From Orobanche coerulescens (lineage: Eukaryota; Streptophyta; Magnoliopsida; Lamiales; Orobanchaceae): a stretch of DNA of 64,000 bases. Shown here piece by piece: positions 1-9,477 of this stretch; positions within the stretch are counted from its first letter, which is position 1, and each line of letters begins with the position of its first letter. The notes under the pieces were generated by a model, which was not told the DNA's origin, ran no database searches, and saw only the letters and a program-made list of their open reading frames with translations. The stretch lies in NCBI GenBank assembly GCA_033398695.1, contig CM065817.1, forward strand, positions 32,436,231-32,500,230. The letters run 5' to 3'. Position numbers and translations under genes: made by a program.

Positions 1-1
1 G

Positions 2-253
2 TTATGTGTTCAAAAATATACTTTAAACAAAGAGGGGTTAGGATTCAAACCACGTTCGAAAAACGAATCCGTTAATTTTAAAATACCCCATTGCGAAAAG
101 TGTTTAAAAATCGGGCATCATATTTCAAGTTGCAAAAGCCCGAGGCGGACGATAAAAATTAACAAAATTTGGGTTCCTAAAGGAACAATCGTTTCAAATA
201 TCGTCTACATTTCTAAACAAAAACCAACTATAGGTTGGATCCCCAAAAATTGA
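2..253 (+). pseudogene. C-terminal Gag of a gag-only Ty1/copia element (partial)
   Basis: An 83-codon open frame enters from outside the window and stops at TGA 251-253. It holds a CCHC zinc knuckle (C-EK-C-LKIG-H-HISS-C), a basic stretch (KSPRRTIKINK) and a terminal GWIPKN. Zinc knuckles of this kind bind the genomic RNA in the virus-like particle. In a complete copia element protease, integrase and RT would follow in the same frame. Here the frame closes and only about 485 nt of non-coding DNA separate it from the 3' LTR. The minus-strand relative at 56027-58117 ends at the same point, so the gag-only form looks like a heritable structure and not a one-off deletion. Its N-terminal half is off the window. 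Confidence 0.8.
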
Positions 254-738
254 TTATTGTATTTTACTCAGGGGGAGTATTTTTTTTAGGGGAGATATTA
301 TTCTCGGGGGAGTTTTTACCCTTTATGCAATTATTCATAAATTATATCATGCATATTTTATATTTTGGTATTATTTTCAATTGATATTTTATCCACTTTT
401 TGATGAAAACAAAAAGGGGGAGAGAATGGAGAAGGAGAAAAAGAAGTCGAAAATGTGATTAACCTTGAAAGGGGGAGAAAATCGAAAAATGAAAAGGAGA
501 AGTCGAAAATGACAGAAAAAGAAAAATGCGGAGACGTCGAAAAGACAATGAAAAATTAATGAAATTGGGAAAAGAAAAGGAGAAAAGAAAAGAAGGAGCC
601 GAAAAAGAAATGGGAGAAGATTCTAACAAAACGGACAAAGTCGAAAACTTTGGTCTGTACACATATACATATATTTGTATTTTGCAGGTAAATCCCATTG
701 ACGAAGTGTTGTTCTGTAATCATCAAAAAGGGGGAGAT
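254..738 (+). other. 3' non-coding region with repeated polypurine tracts
   Basis: No gene is seen. Purine-rich AGGGGGAG-like tracts recur at about 270-280, 287-296, 304-312, 414-426, 468-480 and 727-738. The last (AAAGGGGGAGAT) abuts the LTR and is the expected plus-strand primer. The second copy of this family has matching pyrimidine tracts at 56027-56450. Short ORFs in the A/G-rich stretch 459-831 are composition artefacts. Confidence 0.75.
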
Positions 739-870
739 TGTTGGAACATTTAGTTCCATACATAAATTAAAAGTGTTTTGATGATTAATGTAGATAAGCA
801 AAACAAAACAACGAAGAGACGAAGCAAGCATCGAAGGAAAACAAAGTGCAAAATGCTGGAGAAAAACAAA

Positions 871-1190
871 GCTAACGTACGTAACAAGACATTGTTAACG
901 TACGTAATATGATGAAGCTAACGTACGTAATGGATGAGAGATAACGTACGTAACACAGTTCAAACAAGTGAACGTTGGAGGAGTCAAAGTCAGAAAAGCA
1001 TACAACGGATATATGACGTCATCAGTGATGAAATGTTAACATACGTAACGGAGTCTATGCTAACGTACGTAACTCAAAATGATGAAACTCCCTGGACTGA
1101 AACTGAAAGAGGCTTACGTACGTAACCCGTGATGGTTAACGTACGTAACGATGCTTACGTACGTAAAGTGGTGATGATAGCGTATGTAAT
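871..1190 (+). promoter_or_regulatory. Class A palindrome array, 10 copies, in copia LTR U3
   Basis: Copies of GCTAACGTACGTAAC or close variants lie at about 871, 895, 917, 941, 1035, 1059, 1112, 1135, 1153 and 1177. The core TWACGTACGTAA is a near-perfect 12-bp dyad with two CpGs. The array ends about 40 bp before the TATA box. Binding by a dimeric host factor is inferred from symmetry and position only; the core also contains GTAC and overlapping ACGT. Confidence 0.85.
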
Positions 1191-1230
1191 GAGCAGTCTG
1201 GCAGCTAACGGCTAGTTTGATGATGGAGCC

Positions 1231-1238
1231 TATAAATA
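1231..1238 (+). promoter_or_regulatory. TATA box of copia LTR
   Basis: TATAAATA follows GGAGCC, 41 bp after the last palindrome. It is the only strong TATA in this LTR, and the minus-strand copies have TATAAATA at the equivalent place (55397-55404 and 58697-58704). Confidence 0.75.
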
Positions 1239-1499
1239 CCATGCTTATGGTATTGATCAGATACAACAACCTTGAGCAAATAGTCTATTCTTGTGATATT
1301 ATTACACACATTCTTGTTGTTGATATTGAGCTTAATTGTAAGTGTTTGAGTGAGAATTCACGAAAACATACACGAGTGGTAAAAGAAAAGATACGATTGG
1401 ATTCAGTGTTATTAGGATCAAGGATCCGGCATTATTAGAATTACAATCGATATCTAAGTGAGGTTTATCTAGTACCCATAGAAATCTAGAGCGGTTGAT

Positions 1500-1625
1500 T
1501 CCTTGTCCGATAGAAAAGGAAAACAGTTTAACTTGGACCGACGCAAAGACAAGTACAAGTGGTTTATCACGGACCAATAGAAGACGTGATTGTAACGGTT
1601 GTACCTCGACCGATAGAAGAGAGGA
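1500..1625 (+). repeat. Four-copy ~35-bp repeat in transcribed part of copia LTR
   Basis: Units resembling CCGATAGAAGA start near 1505, 1539, 1573 and 1607. The homologous LTR (minus strand) has the same four-unit spacing at about 58305-58435. The repeat lies about 270-390 nt downstream of the TATA box, so it should be in the transcript leader. Confidence 0.65.
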
Positions 1626-1780
1626 GAAGAGGTTTTTCTTTAGCCTATTGAAAAAGATACTGAGAGAGGACGTAGGCTCGTTTATAGCCGAACCTCTATA
1701 AATCCCCGTGCGTCATTTAATTTCCGAATTTTAATTTACGCTTCCGCAACACGGCGCAATATCCGAACCCGTACCCAACA

Positions 1781-1803
1781 TTCTTATGCATCAAGACAGG
1801 TGC
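1781..1803 (+). pseudogene. 23-bp sliver of gypsy pol between two insertions
   Basis: TTCTTATGCATCAAGACAGG matches the RNase H region at 7663-7680 and continues, after the solo LTR, at 3962. It separates the copia LTR end (1780) from the solo LTR start (1804). Bases 1799-1803 (GGTGC) are the left target duplication of the solo LTR; the right copy at 3962-3966 is GCTGC. Confidence 0.8.
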
Positions 1804-2132
1804 TGTAATATCGGCATTTTTATTTCCTGGTATTTTCATTTTTGGTGTATTTTTCATTTTTAGCGACTCGCTTGTAACCGTATTAATATTTCGAGAATAT
1901 TTAATACTGGACTTTTTGTCATCCGGGCTTATTTCGGACCTATTATACTCAATTTCGTGTTTATTGCCTTTCCGACGCTTTTCGTTCGATTCTCGTAATC
2001 ATTGTTTGGAACAGCCATTTCGGGGTTGTCGTAAATCCAATTTATGTTATTATGCATGTTGTGAGCTTCCGTTTGATGTTTCGATCGTGTTTCGTGTGTT
2101 TTGGGTGTTTGAGCTGTTCGGTACCCTGCTGC

Positions 2133-2557
2133 CTAGCGCGCGCTATTGTTGTTGTATAGCGCACGCTAGTATCTCTTAGTAGCGCATGCTACGCTTGTTT
2201 TGTAGCGCGTGCTAGCGAGTCGGGGGCAGCAATGGCAGTAAGATGTTTCAGCTCTCTGCTCTTTGGACGAGCATCTTAGCGCACGTTAAGATTTTGTCTT
2301 AGCGCATGCTATGGTTTAGGCTTAGCGCGCACTGGGTGTCCGGTAGCGCACGCTAATCCGGCAGTCCAAAACTGGGCAGAATGTTTCTGGACTCAGCCTG
2401 GTGTCCAGGTAGTGCACGCTATGGCCCGATAGCGCACGCTATCGAGGGGCTGTTAGCGCACGCTATCCTCTGGTAGCGCACGCTGAGCGACGTAGGTTAC
2501 GGGTAGTTTTTTTAGCTGGGTAGCGCACGCTAACTCTAATCGTTAGCGCACGCTAAA
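2133..2557 (+). promoter_or_regulatory. Class B palindrome array, 14 copies
   Basis: TAGCGCACGCTA, TAGCGCGCGCTA, TAGCGCATGCTA and close variants lie near 2133, 2155, 2179, 2202, 2276, 2299, 2322, 2343, 2410, 2429, 2453, 2473, 2520 and 2543. Each has the form TAGCGNNCGCTA with two symmetric CpGs. The last copy ends about 10 bp before the TATA box. Confidence 0.87.
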
Positions 2558-2567
2558 ACTCTCTGGC

Positions 2568-2575
2568 TATATAAA
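2568..2575 (+). promoter_or_regulatory. TATA box of solo LTR
   Basis: TATATAAA lies 10 bp after the last class B palindrome. It is followed by a pyrimidine-rich leader and, 172 nt downstream, the donor-like AAGGTAATC. Confidence 0.75.
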
Positions 2576-2767
2576 CCAGAGAGTTGACCCAGATTTGTCA
2601 TTTTTTCATTTCTTTCTCTCTCTCCGGTTCTTGGGCGATCTCCGGCGATTCGAAGTCCTGCAACTCCTAGCTAACATCTTTCTTGAGTTCTTGGTGTAGA
2701 TTAACAACACCAACACTTGTTCTTCATCCTTAATCCAAGGTAATCTCTTAGAACCCTATTTTGGGAT

Positions 2768-2903
2768 ATTTGGGGGTTTTTGAGTTTTTTTCCGATCGTT
2801 CCGTATCGTTGATTAATCCGTGTACCGTATTTGGGGGTTTTTGAGTTTTTTTCCGATCGTTCCGTATTTGGGGGTTTTTGAGTTTTTTCCGATCATTCCG
2901 TAT
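2768..2903 (+). repeat. Three-copy ~38-bp repeat in solo LTR
   Basis: TTTGGGGGTTTTTGAG followed by CCGATCRTTCCGTA occurs at about 2768, 2829 and 2868, inside the putative leader intron. The outer LTR has a single counterpart near 24682. This looks like a local expansion specific to this copy. Confidence 0.75.
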
Positions 2904-3249
2904 ATGATTAATCTTGGTAGTATTCTTTTTTTCCCTACGAGTTCATGGTAAGTTTCGTGATATTTGTGAAATCAAGAGGGTTCGGTTGCGATCCGTCCTC
3001 GGAGTTGCTTTGTACGAACTTATATGAATCGTAGGTGGGGTTTTGGGTGTTTATCTGTTACTGTTATTCTTGTCGAGTTGGTTGTGATGGTGTTTGACAA
3101 ATCGTCTAGGTTTGGTGTGTCCAATTTCTCGCAACCGCGATTGTTTCCTTCCGTCTTTTTGTCGTGATATCGAGGCAAGTACCCTTAATGAACTTACATG
3201 CTTAACATGGTAGTATTGCATGAGTAATGTGTGTGCGTGTGTGTACGCT

Positions 3250-3376
3250 CACTATGGATTAGATCCGACGGGGTCTCGGTAGGGGTCCACAGAGGGGTAG
3301 ATCGACGAGCTTTTCTTTTAACCACTATGGGTTAGATCCGATGGGGTCTCGGTAGGGGTCTACGGAGGGGTGGATC
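3250..3376 (+). repeat. Direct-repeat module in Tekay LTR
   Basis: Two units (3250-3290 and about 3323-3363) share CACTATGG-TTAGATCCGA followed by GGGGTCTCGGTAGGGGTC. Equivalent pairs or triples occur in other Tekay LTRs at 15029-15155, 35143-35300, 42472-42580, 45735-45860, 46951-47057 and 53797-53904. They always sit a few hundred nt upstream of the proposed acceptor. Confidence 0.7.
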
Positions 3377-3961
3377 AACGGTTAATTGTGGTGCGTTTTA
3401 TAAATGTGTTTGGGATTCTGGCGTTTCTGGAAATGTGTGTTTCAAATGATGTTTTCTCAATTGCATGCTTTGACTATATGTGTAAGGTGTAAGTTGTTCA
3501 TTTGGTTACTTGTATAAGCGTAATTCCTAACCACTTTGGGGACCCATTTTGGGAAAATTCTTGTTATGAATTTCAGTTTTTGTTCAGCCGGACGATCGAG
3601 CACTGGGGCAGTACGAGGATGCTGGCCAGGGTTGATGACGGGCGCAATTGAGTCTCTTTATTTCCGTTGTCCTTTTTAATGCGGATTGTTTTCTTAAACT
3701 TGTGAACTTATAGAACGTACTCGCGAGTACTTAGGTATTTCTGCTGGGATTATGGTTTGTATTATTATATGTTATTTATGATTGTCAGTGATGTTTGTTT
3801 TGCCAGTTATACCGGGCGTTTCATTTATTTTTGTTCCGGTGATGTGTGTTTTCTCGCTAACCAAGATAGTTAGACGTGCGGTATTTCTTAATTAGCCTGG
3901 TGGGTCCCATGTAGGGGTCCACAGCGCTGTAATATTCCCTGAATATCTTAAGGGTGTTACA

Positions 3962-5784
3962 GCTGCGACCTTACGAGGTCAACTACCCAACCCATGATTT
4001 GGAGCTAGCAGCCGTAGTGTTTGCTTTGAAAATATGGCGTCACTATCTGTATGGAGTTACTTGTTAGTTTTTTACTGATCACAAGAGCCTGAAGTACATT
4101 TTTACTCAGAAGGAGTTGAACATGAGGCAGAGAAGGTGGCTAGAACTAATCAAAGACTATGATATCGAGATCCTTTATGATTCGGGCAAAGCAAATGTGG
4201 TTGCCGATGCCTTTAGTCGTAAGACAGCACAGGAGCAGATGCTTAGCCGCTTAACAATTCAGAGAAAATTGCAGTAAGATCTTTTGAGGCGGGAAATTGA
4301 AGTCTGGTTACAGCGTATTCAGGGACAACTTTGCACACTTGATATTTCATCATCCCTTGATGATATAATCAGATCGAAGCAGGTTACGGACCCATTCTTA
4401 TCTCGAGTTCGGGATGAAGTAACTTAAGGGAAAGCCCCTGGATTTGTGATCCACGAGGATGGATTAATACGCTTCAGGAATCGAGTTTTTGTACCCGCAG
4501 ACGAAGAATTGAGGAACTCTATCCTGAGAGAGGCTCATATTACCCCATACTCTATTCACCCGGGGTCTAGCAAGATGTATATGGATTTGAAGCAATGTTA
4601 TTGGTGGGGGAATATCAAACGTGAAGTTGCAGAGTTCGTTTCGAAATGTTTAACCTGTTAGCAGGTTAAGATTGAGTATCGGAGACCAATAGGAATGCTG
4701 AAACTGCTCCGGATTCCCGAGTGGAAATGGGATGACATATCGATGGATTTTATCACTAGCTTGTTGACGAGTCGTCGAGGGATGAATACGAATTGGGTGA
4801 TTTTGAATCGTCTGACCAAATCAACCCCTTTTTTGGAGATTAAAAACACACAGGGACCCGAGAGATTAGCCCAGCTATTTATTATAGAGATCATAAGGTT
4901 ACATGGTACCCCCAAGAGTATTGTATCGGATCATGATGGGCGATTCGTGTCACATTTCTGGAAAGCAGTTCATCCTGCGATGAGTACACAGTTGAACTTC
5001 AGTACAACATTTCATCCGCATACTGATGGTCAGTCTGAAAGGACTATCCAAACTCTAGAGGATATGTTGAGGGCGTGCGCTCATGATTAGAAGGACGCTT
5101 GGGAAGCCCAACTTCCTTTGGTGAAATTCACTTACAATAATAGTTGGCACGCTTCAATTCAGATGGCACCTTATAAATCATTGTATGGCCGTCGTTGTAG
5201 GTCCCCTGTATTGGGATGACCTGTCTGAATCTCTGGGTATGGAACCTGATATGTTGTTAGCAGCTCGTGAGAAGATAGCCATGATTAGGAGTCGTTTGTT
5301 AACAGCTCAAAGCCGACAGAAGTATTATGCAGACAAACGTCGACGACCGCTTGAGTTTGAGAATGGCGACCATGTGCTAATGAAGGTGTCTCCTACCCGA
5401 GGTGTTTTTTATTTTGGGAAGTGAGGCAAATTGAGCCCGAGTTACATTGGGCCGTTTGAGATTTTGGAACGTGTAGGTGATCTGGCCTATCGACTGGCTT
5501 TGCCACCGGCTTTAAGTCGAATTCAAAACGTGTTTCATGTCTCCCAGTTGAGGAACTATGTTGCTAATCCGAGTCCTATACTTCCGTTCTATGAGATCGA
5601 GATAGCGGAGGATCATTCGTACGAGGAGCGTCCCGTACAGATACTTGAGAGGAGTATCAAATAATTGAGGAACAAGACGATTCCCCTACTGAAGGTTCAG
5701 TGGTCACGACACAGAGTCGAGGAGGCTACGTGGGAGACGGAGAGCAGCATGCGAGAGAGGTATCCCAAGTTGTTTACCCCTTAG
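3962..5784 (+). pseudogene. Tekay pol fragment 1: RNase H, integrase, chromodomain-like tail
   Basis: The frame resumes at [20 protein letters not shown] (RNase H). It continues through the integrase zinc-binding region (IHPGSSKMYMDLKQCYWWGN, about 4545-4620), the catalytic core (MDFITSL near 4743; VSDHDGRF near 4925; HPHTDGQSERT near 5010) and a C-terminal KVQWSRH..EEATWE tail typical of Tekay/Del elements, with TAG at 5782-5784. It is broken by stops near 4275, 4424, 4660 and 5087 and by frameshifts. The N-terminal part has been displaced by the copia element and solo LTR. It closely resembles fragment 2 (7534-9467), but the stops differ, so the two copies decayed independently. Confidence 0.88.
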
Positions 5785-5819
5785 TTTCGAGGATGAAACT
5801 CCTTTTAAGGGGGGGATTA

Positions 5820-7533
5820 TGTAATATCCAACAGTAATTTCTTATCTACTGTTGTATTATTTGGCTAATTTGAGTACCGTTGTAATCATATTACATTTAG
5901 TTAATGTTTATTGATGTCGGGATATATTAGAATAGACTTGATTATAACTGCCATTCGCATTATGGTTGATTGCTGGACGTTGTGTAGATTGTTACATTTT
6001 TGGGCTAGGTTTTCTATGTTTAACGTACCATAAGATTCAACTTAACGTACGTTAATGTGTTGGCTTTACATACGTAATGGGGTACTGGTTACGTACGTAA
6101 TGCTGAGAATCTTATCTGATCTCAACTTTCAGCTTGGGGGCCGGACATGATCCGGATATTTGGCACTTTCGAGGCAGCTAAGTTGACACGTACGTAATGC
6201 TGAGGCTATAACATACGTAATGAGGTTGGTATTTTGAGGTAGTAGCCTCCGGAGACAGATTACGTACGTAACATCTATGGTATAGCGTACGTAAAGGGAT
6301 TAACGTACGTTATCTTCATGCTATAACGTACGTAACAAACTGTACAATTTATAAAAAGACAGCTTGTGTCTTTCATTTGCACGTTCCAACTTTGATTTTT
6401 CTCTCCAACTATCGTCCCCCTGCCTCCCTAGACCGATCATACTCTCTTCCAACTTGTATTTGAGCCTTACATCTTGGATTGGATCTTGTTGATTGGAAGT
6501 TTAGAGGTTTTCTTGAAGCTTGGAGTGTGTTCTTGTAGTTTTGGTGGTTGTTCTTCATTTCTGAAGGTATGTTGTGCGATTCTACTCTATATTTTTGTAG
6601 TTATGATGATAGTGATATGGTATACTGCACCTAGTGTTGAATTAATCAAGTAAAACATTTTTGTGGTTAAGATTTTTTAACACTTATTGATGAATATGGT
6701 AATTAAATGTTTGGAATGAAGATGTTCTTGATGTTTTAATGATAATGATCATGTTTATATAAATCATACTCATCTTGCTGGATGTATTAACATCAGTGTA
6801 ACAATGATAATCATTTAGCTTCATCGTAGTTAAGTTTAATCAATGGAATTGATATCATAGAAGTGTTAAAACACCATGTTAGGTATATTTACTACCTTGG
6901 GAAGAACTTGATGAATGTTAGAGATTAGAAATGATGTTTCTCTTGATTCAGAAATATTAAATGATATAACACCTTTGTTGATTCCGCTTAGCAAAGTCTT
7001 GAGAGATGATAAGGATACAGATAAATACAACTATAACTTTTAATTAATCGAATATGTTGATAACTTGAGGAAGTATTGATCATCATAATATAGTGGATAG
7101 TGTTGTTAAGAAGGTAATGCTAATTCTGGTTGATAATGTATTGAATTCGTTTATGTTGGTCTTTGTATAGAAGTAGATGTTGAAAAACCGTAAGAACTTG
7201 GTTAAACCGATTTGTTAATGGTGAATTGAAGGTGCTTAATGCATAAACTTGTTTATAGTGATAACAAGAGTATTAAAAGGACATTTTAGTATATTAATCT
7301 GAATTGTGAAAGGCAAACCATATGTATTTAAATTCATAAATAATCGATAGAATGTTCATTGGAATAGAATGAATTATTCGGGTTGGTTCGGGCGTCGTTT
7401 CCAATGAATTGATATCAATATTATGTGAATATATTATTGAATGAATTACGTTTCATTCAAGGTTGCTTGTTCGATTGAGTATTTAATCGAGGATACTGTC
7501 CGTTTGATCATTTGGAGAAGGACTATCTTTCAC
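5820..7533 (+). mobile_element. LTR A (partial) of the Tekay tandem
   Basis: It starts TGTAATATCC after a GGGGGGATTA polypurine tract and aligns along its length with LTR B (9478-11195). At 7533 it stops abruptly at ..TTTCACCTA and joins pol sequence (CATATCGATTG), where LTR B continues ..CACCTAAAGAATTG. About 1.07 kb of LTR 3' end is therefore missing. It contains a class A palindrome array, a TATA box at 6350 and donor-like AAG|GTATGT at 6566/6567. Confidence 0.88.
6021..6337 (+). promoter_or_regulatory. Class A palindrome array in LTR A plus TATA
   Basis: About ten copies (AACGTACGTTA, TTACGTACGTAA, AGCGTACGTAA and decayed forms) lie at about 6021, 6042, 6065, 6088, 6187, 6208, 6259, 6283, 6300 and 6323. 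TATAAAAAG follows at 6350-6358. The form matches the copia LTR at 871-1190 although the elements are from different superfamilies. Confidence 0.85.
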
Positions 7534-9467
7534 CTACATATCGATTGATTTCAGCACCTATTTTGGTTCTACCAAAAACAACAGAAGGATTTGTGGTGTA
7601 TAGTGACACGTCAAGACAGGGCCTGGGATGTGTGTTATTGCAGAATGGGAAGATGATTTCTTATTCATCAAGACAGCTGCGACCTTACGAGGTCAACTAC
7701 CCAACCCATGATTTGGAGCTAGCAGTCGTGGTGTTTGCTTTGAAAATTTGGCGTCACTATCTGTATGGAGTTACCTCTCAGATTTTTACTGACCACAAGA
7801 GCCTGAAGTACATTTTTACACAGAAAGAGTTGAACATGAGGCAAAGAAGGTGGCTAGAACTAATCAAAGACTATGACATCGAGATCCTTTATCATCCGGG
7901 CAAAGCAAATGTGGTTGACGATGCCTTGAATCGTAAGACAGCACATGAGCAGATGCTTAGCTGCTTGACAGTTCAGAGAGAATTGTAGTTAGATCTTTTG
8001 TGGCCGTAAATTGAAGTCTGGTTACAGCATATTCAGGGACAACTTTGCAAACTTGAGATTTCATCATCCCTTGATGATATAATCAGATCGAAGCAGGTTA
8101 CATACCCATTCTTATCTCGAGTTCGGGATGATGTAACTCAAGGGAAAGCCCCTGGATTTGTGATCCACGGGGATGGATTGATACGCTTCAGGAATCGAGT
8201 TTGTGTATCCACAGACGAAGAATTGAGGAACTCTATCTTGAGAGAGGCTCATAATACCCCATACTCCATTCACCCGGGGTCTAGCAAGATGTATAAGGAT
8301 TTTAAGCAATGTTATTGGTGGGGGAATATATAACGTGAAGTTGCAAAGTTCGTTTTGAGATGTTTAACCTGTCAGCCGGTTAAGATTGAGCATCAGCGAC
8401 CAATAGGAATGCTGAAACCGCTCCCAACTCCTGAGTGGAAATGGTAGGACATATCGATGGATTTTATCACTAGCTTGCCGACGAGTCGTCGAGGGATGAA
8501 TACGATTTGGGTGATTGTGGATCGTCTTACCAAATCAACCCACTTTTTGGAGATTAAAGACACATGAGGACCCGAGAGATTGGCCCAACTATTTATTAAA
8601 GAGATTGTAAGGTTATGTGGTACCCCCAAGAGTATTGTATCGGATCGTGACGGGAGACACATTTATGGAAAGTAGTTCATCGTGCGATGGGTACGCAGTT
8701 GAACTTCAGTACAGCATTTCATCCGCAGACTGATGGTCAGTCTGAAAGGACTATCCAAACTCTAGAGGATATGTTGAGGGCGTACGCTCTTGACTGGAAG
8801 GACGATTGGGAAGCCCAACTGCCTTTGGTGGAATTCACTTACAATAATAATTGGCACGCTTAGATTCAGATGACACCTTATGAAGAATTGTATGGCCGCC
8901 GTTTTAGGTCCCTTTGTGTTGGGATGACCTGTATAAATCTCTGGGTACGGAACCTGATATGTTGTTAGCAACCCGTGAGAAGATCGCCCTGATTAGGAGT
9001 CATTTGTTAACGGCTCAAAGCCGACAGAAGTCTTACGCAGACAACCGTCGACGTCCGCTTGAGTCTGAGGTTGGCGACCATGTGCTAATGAAGGTGTCTC
9101 CTACCCAAGGTGTTTTTCGTTTTAGGAAGAGAGGCAAACTGAGCCCGAGGTACATTGGGCTGTTTGAGATTTTGGAACATGTAGGTGATCAGCGACTGGC
9201 TCCCAGTTGAGGAAGTATATTGCTAATCCGAGTCATATACTTCAGTTCGATGAGATCGAGATAGCGTAGGATCATTCGTACGAGGAGCGTCCCGTACATA
9301 TACTTGAGAGGAGGATCAAACAATTGAGGAACAAGACGATTCCCCTGTTGAAGGTTCAGTGGTCACGACACGGAGTCGAGGAGGCTACGTGGGAGACGGA
9401 GAGCAACATGCGAGAGAGGTATCCCGAGTTGTTTACCCCTTACTTTCGAGGACGAAACTCCTTTTAA
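7534..9467 (+). pseudogene. Tekay pol fragment 2: RNase H to chromodomain-like tail
   Basis: It begins inside pol just before RNase H ([27 protein letters not shown], about 7548-7640), followed by [12 protein letters not shown] and [13 protein letters not shown]. Integrase follows with IHPGSSKMYKD (near 8268), a core reading MDFITSLPT (near 8457) and HPQTDGQSERT (near 8728), then VKVSPTQG-like and KLSPRYIG linker motifs and a C-terminal RHGVEEATWETE tail. Stops occur near 7987, 8332, 8446, 8567 and 8861, and a deletion near 9195 removes part of the linker. The usual TAG is TAC here, so the frame would run on to TAA 9465-9467. It is non-functional. Confidence 0.88.
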
Positions 9468-9477
9468 GGGGGGAGTA

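Larger units (their letters stand above)
739..1780 (+). mobile_element. 3' LTR of gag-only Ty1/copia element
   Basis: The LTR is 1042 bp, starts TGTTGGAAC directly after the polypurine tract and ends ACCCAACA, giving the inverted termini TGTTGG/CCAACA. It is homologous to the minus-strand LTRs at 58118-59309 and 55169-56026, for example in the shared segment around GTGAGGTTT-TCTAGTACCCAT. It carries a palindrome array at 871-1190, a TATA box at 1231 and a four-copy short repeat at 1500-1625. The 3' flank (1781 onward) is gypsy pol, so the element landed in a Tekay pol gene. The 5' LTR and target duplication lie outside the window. Confidence 0.9.
1804..3961 (+). mobile_element. Solo LTR, Tekay-type Ty3/gypsy
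   Basis: This 2158-bp LTR starts TGTAATATCGG and ends GGTGTTACA, with a 5-bp target duplication GGTGC/GCTGC (one mismatch) in gypsy pol. No internal element sequence is present, so it is a product of LTR-LTR recombination. It shares its R/U5 plan with the outer LTR (24431-55168) and the LTRs of the element at 46397-55147: a GGGCGAT-rich leader, donor-like AAG|GTAATC at 2739/2740, an intronic direct repeat at 3250-3376, CTAAC at 3527-3531, TTTCAG at 3571-3576 (a second TTCAG ends at 3587), and the U5 palindrome GTACTCGCGAGTAC at 3717-3730. Confidence 0.88.

Noticed and set aside
459..831. Several overlapping ORFs (75-91 codons) on both strands
   Set aside because: They lie in A/G-rich repeats between gag and LTR, with low-complexity Lys/Glu or Phe/Ser translations, and are explained by composition.
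871..1190. CRISPR-like array interpretation of the palindrome clusters
   Set aside because: Units are 12-15 bp, spacing is irregular, there are no unique fixed-length spacers or cas genes, and the context is plant LTR promoters.
2133..2557. Ordinary satellite or tandem repeat
   Set aside because: Only the palindrome recurs; the sequences between units are unrelated and of variable length, unlike a tandem satellite.
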